Below, in pieces: positions 17,943 to 28,651 of a stretch of 64,000 nt of DNA; position 1 is the first letter of the stretch, and each line of letters starts with the position of its first letter. The stretch is from positions 186,001 through 250,000 of the forward strand of contig NZ_BLLG01000001.1 of assembly GCF_011766325.1 (NCBI RefSeq), in the 5' to 3' direction. Source of the stretch: Streptomyces pacificus (GTDB lineage: Bacteria > Actinomycetota > Actinomycetes > Streptomycetales > Streptomycetaceae). A program made the translations under genes and the position numbers. The notes beneath the pieces were generated by a model. The model ran no database searches and was not told the origin of the DNA. It saw only the letters and a list, made by a program, of their open reading frames with translations.

Positions 17943-18998
17943 TCAGGCGACCTTCGTCGCGTTCTCGATGGCCTCGGCCAGGTCCTCGAGGATCGGCGTG
18001 CACTTCTCGTAGGAGTAGATCGGCTCGGTGACGCGCGGGACGACCTGGCCGGCCTGGACGGCGGGCAGCTGGGCCCAGGTCGGCTTGGACTTCAGGGCGT
18101 CGGGCTGGAGGGCGGAGGCGCGGTTGTCCATCATGATGACGTCGGCCGGGTACCTGTCGACGTTCTCCCAGCTGAGGCCCTCGAACCAGCCGCCCTCGTC
18201 CAGATTCCCCGGCGTCACGAAGTTGACGCCGAGCTCCTTGAAGTAGAGCGTGTCGGTCGGGCGGGCCGGGCTGGAGACGTAGAACAGGTCGGCGCTCGCC
18301 GAGCCGACCAGCACCTTGATCTCCGGCTTCGCCCTGGCGGCGGCGCGCAGCCGGGCCGCGGCCTTCTCGAAGGCGGCCTTGGCGTCCGTGACCTTCGCGG
18401 CCCCGGTATCGGCGCCGAGGGACTCGGCCAGCTCGACGTGGCGCTGGAGGACCTTCGGCATCGTCCGGTCGGCGGCGGACAGGGCGATGCTCGGGGCCAG
18501 CTTCAGGATCTTGTCCTTGGACTCGTCCGGCACGTACCAGAGGGAGCCCTTCTCCCACATGTCGGTGATGAGCACGTCCGGTGCCAGGGCCGCGTACTGC
18601 TCGACGCTGAACTCGCCCCAGATGTTGCCGAGGACCTCGACCTTGTCGATGTCGAGGTCGCCCGCCTGGACGCCCGGTGTCCTGGTGCCCTTCGCCTTGT
18701 CCTCGACATACGTGGGGCCGAAGACGCCCTTCACCTCGATGCCGAAGTCGTGGAGCGCGGCCGCCGTACCGGTGAAGGCGACGATGTTCTCCGGGGTGGT
18801 CTCGGCCTCGGCGACCTGGCCGCGGTCGTCCTTGAACTGCCAGGTGCCGGCGCTCGCTCCGGAGCCTGCTCCAGCGCTCGCTTCACTGTCGGTCCCGCCT
18901 CCGCCCCCGCACGCGGTGAGCGCGGCGCCGATCCCGAGGGCGCCTCCGGCGGCGAGCAGTCCACGGCGGGTGAGGGTTATGGCTCTGGCATCGGGCAT
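17943..18998 (-). CDS. desE: DesE, ferrioxamine-binding lipoprotein of an ABC importer
   Basis: A 351-residue periplasmic-binding-type (FecB/FepB, class III) lipoprotein that captures ferrioxamines at the cell surface. The N-terminus LTRRGLLAAGGALGIGAALT followed by AC shows a twin-arginine-type signal ending in a lipobox (LTAC), then a Gly/Ser spacer. Helical-backbone binding-protein features follow: GTAAALHDFGIEVKGVFGPT, LAPDVLITDMW and ADVIMMDNRASALQPDALKS. The ATG at 18998 is preferred; an upstream in-frame TTG at 19040 would add 14 polar residues before the signal. Permease and ATPase genes are not in the window. Confidence 0.94.
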   Translation of the reverse strand: MPDARAITLTRRGLLAAGGALGIGAALTACGGGGGTDSEASAGAGSGASAGTWQFKDDRGQVAEAETTPENIVAFTGTAAALHDFGIEVKGVFGPTYVEDKAKGTRTPGVQAGDLDIDKVEVLGNIWGEFSVEQYAALAPDVLITDMWEKGSLWYVPDESKDKILKLAPSIALSAADRTMPKVLQRHVELAESLGADTGAAKVTDAKAAFEKAAARLRAAARAKPEIKVLVGSASADLFYVSSPARPTDTLYFKELGVNFVTPGNLDEGGWFEGLSWENVDRYPADVIMMDNRASALQPDALKSKPTWAQLPAVQAGQVVPRVTEPIYSYEKCTPILEDLAEAIENATKVA

Positions 18999-19048
18999 GG
19001 CGGAGTCGCTTTCTGACGTGCCGGTTCGGCCATCGGGCAAGTTCGAAG

Positions 19049-19067
19049 GTAGGTTAGCCTAACCTCA
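19049..19067. promoter_or_regulatory. Iron box upstream of desE
   Basis: GTAGGTTAGCCTAACCTCA shares the 15-base core AGGTTAGCCTAACCT with the desA box and lies about 50 bases upstream of the desE ATG, so desEF should be co-regulated with desABCD by the same iron repressor. Confidence 0.92.
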
Positions 19068-19206
19068 TGCTCGTATCGCCGGGGGGTATCCCTGCCTGCG
19101 GGAGCCCCGGCCCCTGCGGGAGCCCCGGCCCCGGCGGACGCTTCCGCCCCGTCCCTGCCCGGCGGGCGGCCGGCGGCCGGCCCCCGCGCGGACCCGCTGC
19201 CCCGGA

Positions 19207-20373
19207 CTACCCGGACAGCCCCAGCTCCCGCGCGACCAGCATCCGCTGGACCTCGCTGGTGCCCTCGCCGATCTCCAGGATCTTGGAGTCGCGCCACATG
19301 CGGGCCACCGGGTACTCGTTCATGAAGCCGTAGCCGCCGTGGATCTGCGTGGCGTCGCGGGCGTTGTCGACGGCGACCGTCGAGGAGTACAGCTTCGCCA
19401 GTGCCGCCTCCTTCTTGAACGGCTCGCCGAGGACGAGCCGCGACGCCGCGTCGCGCCAGCCGATCCGGGCCATGTGCGCGCGCATCTCCATGTCGGCGAT
19501 CTTGAACTGGACGGCCTGGTTGGCACCGATCGGGCGGCCGAAGGCATGGCGCTCCTTGGCGTACTTCACCGACTCGTCCACACAGCCCTGCGCCAGACCC
19601 GTGGCGAGCGCGGCGATGGCGATCCGGCCCTCGTCGAGGATGCGCAGGAACTGGGCGTAGCCCCGGCCCTCCTCGCCCAGCAGGTTCGCGTACGGGACGC
19701 GGACGTCGGAGAACGACAGCTCCCGGGTGTCCGAGGCGTTCCACCCGACCTTCGAGTAGGGGGCGGCGACGGTGAAGCCCGGCGTGCCCGAGGGGACGAT
19801 GAGGGAGGAGATCAGCGGCTTGCCCGCGTCCGTGCGGCCGGTGACGGCGGTGACCGTGACCAGGCCCGTGATGTCGGTGCCGGAGTTGGTGATGAAGCAC
19901 TTGGAGCCGTTGATCACCCACTCGCCGGTCGACGCGTCGCGTACGGCGGTGGTCTTGGTGCCGCCCGCGTCCGAGCCGGCGTCCGGCTCGGTCAGCCCGA
20001 AGGCGCCGAGGACCTCACCCGAGCAGAGCCGGGGCAGCCAGGCGCGCTTCTGCTCCTCGGTGCCGAACCGGAAGACGGGCATCGCGCCGAGCGAGACCCC
20101 GGCTTCCAGGGTGATGGCGACGGAGGAGTCGACGCGCGCCAGCTCCTCCAGGGCGATGCCCAGGGCGAGGTAGTCCCCGCCCATCCCGCCGTACTCCTCG
20201 GGGAAGGGCAGACCGAACAGGCCCATCCGGCCCATCTCCCGGACGATCTCGTACGGGAATGCGTGCCGCTCGTAGAGGTCGCCGATCCTGGGGGCGACGA
20301 CATCGTGGGCGAACTCCGCCACGGTGCGGCGCAGTGCGTCGTGCTCGGGGGCGAGGCGGTGGTCGAGCGACAT
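19207..20373 (-). CDS. acdH: Acyl-CoA dehydrogenase (isovaleryl/branched-chain type)
   Basis: A 388-residue flavoprotein that oxidises an acyl-CoA to the enoyl-CoA and passes electrons to ETF. Family signatures are present: GAFGLTEPDAGSDAGGTKTT and the C-terminal block QIHGGYGFMNEYPVARMWRD, with IGEGTSEVQRMLVARELGLS. The substrate-end Glu is likely in this latter region. It lies 2 bases downstream of the HMG-CoA lyase stop as the last gene of a leucine-catabolic operon, which points to isovaleryl-CoA or another branched-chain substrate. I recall an orthologue named acdH in S. coelicolor at this position; symbol given on that basis. Confidence 0.92.
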   Translation of the reverse strand: MSLDHRLAPEHDALRRTVAEFAHDVVAPRIGDLYERHAFPYEIVREMGRMGLFGLPFPEEYGGMGGDYLALGIALEELARVDSSVAITLEAGVSLGAMPVFRFGTEEQKRAWLPRLCSGEVLGAFGLTEPDAGSDAGGTKTTAVRDASTGEWVINGSKCFITNSGTDITGLVTVTAVTGRTDAGKPLISSLIVPSGTPGFTVAAPYSKVGWNASDTRELSFSDVRVPYANLLGEEGRGYAQFLRILDEGRIAIAALATGLAQGCVDESVKYAKERHAFGRPIGANQAVQFKIADMEMRAHMARIGWRDAASRLVLGEPFKKEAALAKLYSSTVAVDNARDATQIHGGYGFMNEYPVARMWRDSKILEIGEGTSEVQRMLVARELGLSG

Positions 20374-20375
20374 GG

Positions 20376-21325
20376 CTAGGACTCCTTGTGGGACGCCGTG
20401 CCCGCGAGGGCGCGAACGGTGCGTGACGGGCTGGGGCGGCCCAGCCGTTCGGCCATCCACATGCTGGTGGCGGTGAGCCGGCCGAGGTCGACCCCGGTCT
20501 CGATGCCGAGGCCGTGGAGCATCCACACCAGGTCTTCGGTGGCGAGGTTCCCGGTCGCGCTCTTCGCGTACGGGCAGCCGCCGAGGCCGCCCGCGGAGGC
20601 GTCGACGGTGGTGACGCCGTACTGGAGGGCCGCGAGGGTGTTGGCCAGTGCCTGGCCGTAGGTGTCGTGGAAGTGGACCCCGACGGCGCCGGTGGGCACA
20701 CCCTCCTCGTCGAGCCGGGCGAGCAGGGCCCGCACATGGCCCGGGGTGGCGACGCCGATGGTGTCGCCGAGGCTGAGCTCGTCGCAGCCCAGGTCCCTCA
20801 GCCGCCGGGCGACGCGGACGACCTGGCCGACCGGCACCGCGCCCTCCCACGGGTCGCCGAAGCACATCGACAGATAGCCGCGGACATGGAGCTTGTCGTC
20901 CTTCGCGCGGGCCACCACGGGCGCGAACATGGCCAGCGACTCCTCGACCGTGCGGTTGAGGTTGCGGGCGGCGAAGGTCTCCGTCGCCGACGCGAAGACG
21001 GCGATCCGACGGGCCCCGAGGGCGACGGCGCGGTCCAGCCCGCGCTCGTTGGGCACGAGGACCGGCAGGGCCACCCCCTCGATGTCGGCGAGGCGGGGGT
21101 ACAGGTCCTCGGCGTCGGCGAGTTGGGGCACCCACTTCGGGTGGACGAAGCTGGTCGCCTCCACCGTCGTCAGCCCGGACGCGGCGAGGCGGTGGACGAA
21201 CTCGGCCTTCACCCCGGTCGGGACGACCTGCCGCTCGTTCTGCAGCCCGTCGCGCGGCCCGACCTCGTGGATCCGTACACGCGGCGGCAGCCCGGCGGCG
21301 GGCACCTCCATCGGCAGTGCCCCGG

Positions 21326-21329
<4 letters not shown>
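20376..21329 (-). CDS. Hydroxymethylglutaryl-CoA lyase
   Basis: A 317-residue TIM-barrel lyase cleaving HMG-CoA to acetoacetate and acetyl-CoA, the last step of leucine degradation. The DRE-type motif is VRIHEVGPRDGLQNE, metal-binding His residues are in GVHFHDTYGQALANTLAALQ, and the catalytic-Cys loop is GGLGGCPYAKSATGNLATED. The ATG at 21329 overlaps the stop of the carboxylase alpha subunit by four bases (ATGA), showing translational coupling. The length matches the bacterial family. Confidence 0.96.
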
Positions 21330-23467
<2,138 letters not shown>

Positions 23468-23496
23468 CCGCTGTCCTTCGAACGTCACAGTGGTCC

Positions 23497-25128
23497 TCAC
23501 ATCCGGAATACGCCGAAGCCGGGCGCCGAGGCGTCCCTCTCGGGCAGCGGGGCGTTGGCACATGCGGTCAGGGCGAGCCCCAGCACCTGCCGGGTCTCCA
23601 GCGGGTCGATCACCCCGTCGTCCCACAGCCGGGCCGTGGCGTAGTACGCGTTGCCCTGCTGCTCGTACCGGGCGCGGACCGGGGCCTTGAAGGCCTCCTC
23701 GGCCTCGGCGGGCCACGACTCGCCGCGCGCCTCCCACTGGTCCCGCTTGACGGTGGCCAGCACGGACGCGGCCTGCTCGCCGCCCATCACCGAGATCTTG
23801 GCGTTGGGCCACATCCACAGGAACCGGGGCGAGTAGGCGCGGCCGCACATCGAGTAGTTGCCCGCCCCGTAGGAGCCGCCGACGACGACCGTCAGCTTCG
23901 GCACCCGGGTGCAGGCCACGGCCGTGACCATCTTGGCGCCGTGCTTGGCGATCCCGCCCGCCTCGTAGTCCCTGCCGACCATGAAGCCGGAGATGTTCTG
24001 CAGGAACAGCAGCGGGATGCCGCGCTGGTCGCACAGCTCGATGAAGTGGGCGCCCTTCTGGGCCGACTCGGCGAACAGGATGCCGTTGTTGGCGACGATC
24101 CCGACCGGGTGGCCGTGGATCCGGGCGAAGCCGGTGACCAGCGTCGTGCCGAACTCTGCCTTGAACTCGGCGAACCGGGAGCCGTCCACGACCCGGGCGA
24201 TGATCTCCCGGACGTCGTAGGGCGTGCGGGAGTCCACCGGCACCGCACCGTACAGCCCGAACGGGTCGGTCCTGGGCTCCTCGACGGGCTCCACCGGCCA
24301 GGGCAGCGGACCCCGCCCGGGGAGGGTGGACACGATGGTCCGCACGATCCTCAGCGCGTGGGCGTCGTTCTCCGCGAGGTGGTCCGTGACGCCGGAGACC
24401 CGGGAGTGCACCTCGCCGCCGCCCAGCTCCTCGGCCGTGACGACCTCACCGGTCGCGGCCTTCACCAGCGGGGGGCCGCCGAGGAAGATCGTGCCCTGGT
24501 TCCGCACGATCACGGCCTCGTCGCTCATCGCCGGGACGTAGGCGCCGCCGGCCGTGCAGGAGCCGAGCACCGCGGCGACCTGCGGGATGCGGGCGGCGGA
24601 GAGCCGCGCCTGGTTGTAGAAGATCCGGCCGAAGTGCTCGCGGTCGGGGAAGACCTCGTCCTGCATGGGCAGGAACGCGCCGCCCGAGTCGACGAGGTAG
24701 ACGCACGGCAGCCGGTTCTCCAGGGCCACCTCCTGGGCGCGCAGATGCTTCTTCACCGTCATCGGGTAGTACGTGCCGCCCTTGACCGTGGCGTCGTTGG
24801 CGACGACCACCACCTCGCGGCCGCCGACCCGGCCGATGCCGGCGATCACTCCGGCCGCCGGGGCCTGCCCCTCGTACATCCCGTCGGCCGCGAGGGGGGC
24901 CAGCTCCAGGAAGGGCGAGCCCGGGTCCAGGAGCGTGTCGACCCGGTCGCGCGGCAGCAGCTTCCCGCGCGCCGTGTGGCGTGCCCGGGCCTGCTCCCCG
25001 CCGCCGAGCCGGGCCGCCGCCAGCTTCGCGCGCAGGGTGTCGGCCAGGGCGTGGTGCGCCGCCTCGTTGACCCCCCAGGCGTCCGAGGCGGGGTCCGCCG
25101 CACTCGTCAGCACAGGTGCTTCCCGCAT
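23497..25128 (-). CDS. Acyl-CoA carboxylase beta subunit (carboxyltransferase), probably methylcrotonyl-CoA
   Basis: A 543-residue carboxyltransferase of the crotonase-like AccD family. Landmarks are [60 protein letters not shown] and, in the second half, [20 protein letters not shown] with [20 protein letters not shown]. The [11 protein letters not shown] segment is characteristic of methylcrotonyl-CoA rather than propionyl-CoA enzymes, consistent with the operon. It is the first gene of the leucine-catabolic operon, with the TetR operators directly upstream of its ATG. Confidence 0.95.
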   Translation of the reverse strand: MREAPVLTSAADPASDAWGVNEAAHHALADTLRAKLAAARLGGGEQARARHTARGKLLPRDRVDTLLDPGSPFLELAPLAADGMYEGQAPAAGVIAGIGRVGGREVVVVANDATVKGGTYYPMTVKKHLRAQEVALENRLPCVYLVDSGGAFLPMQDEVFPDREHFGRIFYNQARLSAARIPQVAAVLGSCTAGGAYVPAMSDEAVIVRNQGTIFLGGPPLVKAATGEVVTAEELGGGEVHSRVSGVTDHLAENDAHALRIVRTIVSTLPGRGPLPWPVEPVEEPRTDPFGLYGAVPVDSRTPYDVREIIARVVDGSRFAEFKAEFGTTLVTGFARIHGHPVGIVANNGILFAESAQKGAHFIELCDQRGIPLLFLQNISGFMVGRDYEAGGIAKHGAKMVTAVACTRVPKLTVVVGGSYGAGNYSMCGRAYSPRFLWMWPNAKISVMGGEQAASVLATVKRDQWEARGESWPAEAEEAFKAPVRARYEQQGNAYYATARLWDDGVIDPLETRQVLGLALTACANAPLPERDASAPGFGVFRM

Positions 25129-25160
25129 GGTCTGGTGCCCCCTGTCAGAGCATCGTTCGT

Positions 25161-25205
25161 GTTAATGAGCGTTAACCCACTGCCGCCAGGTTAACGAGCG
25201 CTAAC
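25161..25205. promoter_or_regulatory. Two palindromic operators for the divergent TetR regulator
   Basis: GTTAATGAGCGTTAAC (25161-25176) and GTTAACGAGCGCTAAC (25190-25205) are two 16-base palindromes with the common form GTTARYGNGCGYTAAC, spaced 29 bases start to start. They fill the 99-base gap between the divergent carboxylase and tetR genes, so the TetR protein probably represses both the operon and itself. Confidence 0.8.
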
Positions 25206-25227
25206 CGGGTTGTCTAGAATTGGCGGC

Positions 25228-25818
25228 ATGAGCACCAGGACCGACGCTCCGACCCGTCGCGAGCAGATCCTCAGGGAGGCCGCGCGCCTCTTCGCCGAGC
25301 GCGGTTTCCACGGCGTCGGCGTCGACGAGATAGGCGCCGCCGTCGGCATCAGCGGCCCCGGGCTGTACCGCCACTTCCCCGGCAAGGACGCGATGCTCGC
25401 CGAGCTGCTGGTCGGCATCTCCGGCCGGCTGCTGGACGGCGGCAGGCGGCGGGTCGCCGAGGCGGACGGCGTGGCCGAGGAGGTGCTCGCCTCGCTCATC
25501 GACGGGCACATCGACTTCGCCCTCGACGACCGCCCGCTGATCACCCTCCACGACCGGGAGCTGGACCGGCTGCGGGACAGTGACCGCAAGCTGGTGCGTC
25601 AGCTCCAGCGCCAGTACGTCGAACTGTGGGTGGAGGTCGTCCGGCGACTGCACCCGGATACCGGCGAGGGCCAGGTCCGGGCTGCCGTCCACGCCGTCTT
25701 CGGCCTGCTCAACTCCACCCCGCACCTCGGTTCGCACGGCAACGGGCTGCCGGGCCGCACGGCCATGGAGGACCTGCTGCGCAGGCTCGCCCACGGGGCG
25801 TTCGCCTCGCTCCCGTAG
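25228..25818 (+). CDS. TetR-family repressor of the adjacent acyl-CoA carboxylase operon
   Basis: A 196-residue regulator. The N-terminal helix-turn-helix is RREQILREAARLFAERGFHG with VDEIGAAVGISGPGLYRHFP, typical of TetR; the C-terminal ~140 residues form the ligand/dimer domain. The ATG at 25228 (MSTRTDAPTR) is used; a start six codons upstream overlaps the operator and is less likely. The ligand is inferred to be an acyl-CoA or intermediate of leucine breakdown because the operators lie between this gene and the operon; this is not shown by sequence. Confidence 0.9.
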   Translation: MSTRTDAPTRREQILREAARLFAERGFHGVGVDEIGAAVGISGPGLYRHFPGKDAMLAELLVGISGRLLDGGRRRVAEADGVAEEVLASLIDGHIDFALDDRPLITLHDRELDRLRDSDRKLVRQLQRQYVELWVEVVRRLHPDTGEGQVRAAVHAVFGLLNSTPHLGSHGNGLPGRTAMEDLLRRLAHGAFASLP

Positions 25819-25824
25819 CGGGAG

Positions 25825-25843
25825 GGACCGCGCGCGGCGGTCC
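25825..25843 (+). terminator. Small hairpin after the tetR gene
   Basis: GGACCGC and GCGGTCC flank a five-base loop immediately downstream of the tetR stop. Short and G+C-rich, so a modest-confidence terminator. Confidence 0.4.
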
Positions 25844-25901
25844 GCGGCGCGGCATCCGGGACGCCGTGCACGCTCCGCGCAGTCGGCGGCACAATGGGCG
25901 C

Positions 25902-26681
25902 ATGCCGATACCGAACCGCGCCGCCCTTGTCGACCACCTCGTCCGCACCCGTATCGCGGGAGAGGTCGCCACCCCGCGCGACAACAACCTCTCCCACTAC
26001 CGCAAGCTCGCCAACGGGGACCGCCACTACTGGCTCGGGCTGGAGCTCGGCGACCGCTGGAGCGACGAGCAGGACGTCCTGGCCGTCATGGCCGAGCGCT
26101 GCGGCGTCAACGACGACCCGCGGTACCGGGTCGGCCAGGACACCATCGACCCGGAGCTGACCGTGGACGCCCTCGACCGGATGGCGGCCCGGCTGAAGCA
26201 GGCCGCCGCCGGGCGGGAGTCCGTCCTCTTCGCCACCGGGCACCCCGGCGGGCTGCTCGACGTGCACCGGCAGATCGCGGACGCGCTCGGCTCCGCGGGC
26301 TGCGAGATCGTCCGCATCCCCTCCGGGCTCACCGCCGACGAGGGCATGGTCTTCCAGTTCGCCGGCGTGGCCGTGCTGGAGCGCGGCGCGACGCTGTGGC
26401 ACACGCATTCCCCCGAGCCGATGGCCGCGATCCTGGACGGGCTGGAGCGGGACGGCCGCACCCGGCCGGATCTGGTCGTCGCCGACCACGGCTGGGCGGG
26501 CTGCGCGGGACAGCGGGGCGTCGACGCCGTCGGCTTCGCCGACAGCAACGACCCGGCCCTGTTCATCGGCGAGGCGGAGGGCACGGTCCGGGTCACGGTC
26601 CCGCTGGACGACCATGTCGCGGACCCGCGCTTCTACGAACCGATGACCGGGTATCTGCTGGACGCGGCCGGTCTCCTCTGA
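25902..26681 (+). CDS. Conserved actinobacterial protein, often annotated as phosphatase
   Basis: A 259-residue cytoplasmic protein beginning MPIPNRAALVDHLVRTRIAG. It has several conserved charged blocks: DNNLSHYRKLANGDRHYW, VLFATGHPGGLLDVHRQIAD, ATLWHTHSPEPMAAILDGLE and VVADHGWAGCAGQRG. The His/Asp-rich motifs would suit a metal-dependent hydrolase, and I recall Streptomyces homologues labelled phosphatase, but no substrate is known to me. It stands alone downstream of tetR with its own start. No signal peptide or membrane segment is visible. Confidence 0.7.
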   Translation: MPIPNRAALVDHLVRTRIAGEVATPRDNNLSHYRKLANGDRHYWLGLELGDRWSDEQDVLAVMAERCGVNDDPRYRVGQDTIDPELTVDALDRMAARLKQAAAGRESVLFATGHPGGLLDVHRQIADALGSAGCEIVRIPSGLTADEGMVFQFAGVAVLERGATLWHTHSPEPMAAILDGLERDGRTRPDLVVADHGWAGCAGQRGVDAVGFADSNDPALFIGEAEGTVRVTVPLDDHVADPRFYEPMTGYLLDAAGLL

Positions 26682-26948
26682 GCCCGGCGGGTCCTGGTGC
26701 ACGGCGGGCCGGTCGTGCGGGTGCGAGGAGGGCCGGTCCGGCCGGCGGCGGCGCGGGCGGCGGGAGCCCCCGCGCTCAGCGGGTCCCGCACCGGCCCGTA
26801 CCCGCCCGACCGGCCCTTCGCCTACCTGCCCGTTCCCCACCCACTCACCCGCACCCGGCTCCCCCCGGGGAGAACCGCCCTGGACCGCTCGCACCCCGGG
26901 CCGAACCGCCCGGGCCTTCCGCACCCGGGCGGAGGGGACGGGACGGGG

Positions 26949-28619
26949 TCAGCGCGTCCCCATGCGGAAGGCGCTCGACAGGTACTGCCGGGCATCCTCC
27001 ACCGAGGCGCTGATGATCGCAGCCGCCTCCCGTGCCTCGTCGGGCCCGTGCGCCGCCTGCACCTGCAGGCGGAAGCGGGCGGAGCCGGACGGGGTGACCG
27101 GGAACTCCACCATGAAGGCGAGCACCCCGCGGTCGAACAGGAACCGGTTGGCGGTACGGGCCAGTTTCTCGTTGCCGATCAGCAGCGGGACGATCGGCGA
27201 GGGAGAGCCCAGGCACTCCAGCCCGTGGCCGCCCAGGGCGCCGCGGAGCGCGTCGATGGCAGCGAACAGGCGCGCCCTGAGGCGATCGCCCTCGGCGCTG
27301 CCCACGATCCTTGCCGCCTCCAGGACGACGGCCGTCTGGACGGGCGAGAGGGCGTTGGAGAAGAAGTGCGGGCCGCCGAACATCTTGGCGTACTGCTTGA
27401 CCGCGGGTGTCCGTGAGGCCAGGAAGCCCCCGTTGGAGGCGAAGGTCTTGGAGAACGCCCCCATGACGAGGTCGATCTTCCCGGTCATCTGCTGCATGCC
27501 CAGGACCCCTGATCCGCCGGGCCCCATGGAACCGAGGTCGTGGGCGACGTCGACGAGCAGCGTCGCGTCATGGGCGTGGCAGACCTCCTGGAGGGCGAGG
27601 AGGTCGGGCCAGTCGGCGTCGACGGAGAACAGGCCGTCGGTCACGACCAGGATGCCGTTGCGGCTGTCGCGGCGCCGTATCTCACCGAGGTGGCGGCGCA
27701 CCTCCTCGATGTTCAGATGCTCGTAGCGGACGACGTTCTTGCTCGCGGCCCGCGCGCCCTGCTGGAGGCACGAGTGCGCCAGCCGGTCGATGACCACCCA
27801 GTCCTCCGGGCGGACGAGCGCGGTGACCGTTCCGAAGCCGGCGGACCAGCCCGTGGGGAACAGCGTGACGTGGTCCAGCCCGACCAGCCGGCCGAGGGCC
27901 TCCTCGAGTTCGTTGGACAGCCGGGTGTTCCCGAGGACCATGGGGGATCCCGCGCTGTGCGGCCCGAAGTCGCCGAGGGCGCGCGCGGCGGCCTCCCGGA
28001 CGGCCGGATGCGCGTTGAGGGAGAGGTAGTCCTGGGAGTTGAAGTTGATGCCGCGGGCCCGGCGGCCGAGGTCGTTGCTGATCTCCGCGACGCTGCCGGG
28101 CGCGGCCTCCAGGAGCCTGGAGTACTGCCAGGTCTCGGTGCGCCGGCGGGCTTCGACCCAGTCGTGGAACTCCTCGGTGCGCCGCAGCAGGTCACGGCCG
28201 GCCGGCCGGTAGAAGTCGTACGCCTGCTTGTCGAGGGCGTACTCCTCGTCGGGATCGGCGGTGATCCGCAGGGCGGCCGGCTCCACCAGGTCCTCGAGCG
28301 CGGTCCGCACCTCGGGGTAGCGGTCGGTCAGGAAGCGGGTGAAGGACTCGGGGCCTGCCGGGTCGTCGGCGCCGAAGTCCGCGAAGTCCGCCAGCTCGTC
28401 CCAGGGGACGTGGGTGGCCCAGTTCTTCATCATCTCCGATACCTCCTGCACCGCCCGGCCCGTCTCCCGGGCGGACCCGGCCAGGTTCCGGCGGGTCCCG
28501 GGATCCGCCGGCGGTCCGGCGGCCGGCCGGCCGCCGAGCTCCTTGAGGGCGCGGTCGGCGGTTTCCAGGACGATGCGGACGAGTTCCTCGTCGGTGCGGG
28601 GGACCGGAGTGCTGGGCAT
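26949..28619 (-). CDS. Alpha-oxoamine synthase (class II PLP aminotransferase fold) with an extra N-terminal region
   Basis: A 556-residue PLP enzyme. Residues ~180-550 have the BioF/Kbl/SPT fold: INFNSQDYLSLNAHPAVREA, SAGSPMVLGNTRLSNELEEA, the cofactor-binding DVAHDLGSMGPGGSGVLG and the Schiff-base Lys391 in MGAFSKTFASNGGFLAS. Members condense an amino acid with an acyl thioester with loss of CO2. The first ~165 residues are extra relative to BioF and have no motif I recognise. The usual DEAHS motif is DVAHD here. It is encoded 32 bases downstream of an FAD monooxygenase gene on the same strand, so the two probably form one small biosynthetic unit whose product is unknown. Confidence 0.85.
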   Translation of the reverse strand: MPSTPVPRTDEELVRIVLETADRALKELGGRPAAGPPADPGTRRNLAGSARETGRAVQEVSEMMKNWATHVPWDELADFADFGADDPAGPESFTRFLTDRYPEVRTALEDLVEPAALRITADPDEEYALDKQAYDFYRPAGRDLLRRTEEFHDWVEARRRTETWQYSRLLEAAPGSVAEISNDLGRRARGINFNSQDYLSLNAHPAVREAAARALGDFGPHSAGSPMVLGNTRLSNELEEALGRLVGLDHVTLFPTGWSAGFGTVTALVRPEDWVVIDRLAHSCLQQGARAASKNVVRYEHLNIEEVRRHLGEIRRRDSRNGILVVTDGLFSVDADWPDLLALQEVCHAHDATLLVDVAHDLGSMGPGGSGVLGMQQMTGKIDLVMGAFSKTFASNGGFLASRTPAVKQYAKMFGGPHFFSNALSPVQTAVVLEAARIVGSAEGDRLRARLFAAIDALRGALGGHGLECLGSPSPIVPLLIGNEKLARTANRFLFDRGVLAFMVEFPVTPSGSARFRLQVQAAHGPDEAREAAAIISASVEDARQYLSSAFRMGTR

Positions 28620-28651
28620 GGCGGGACACCTTCGGATTCGGGAGCGGGGCC

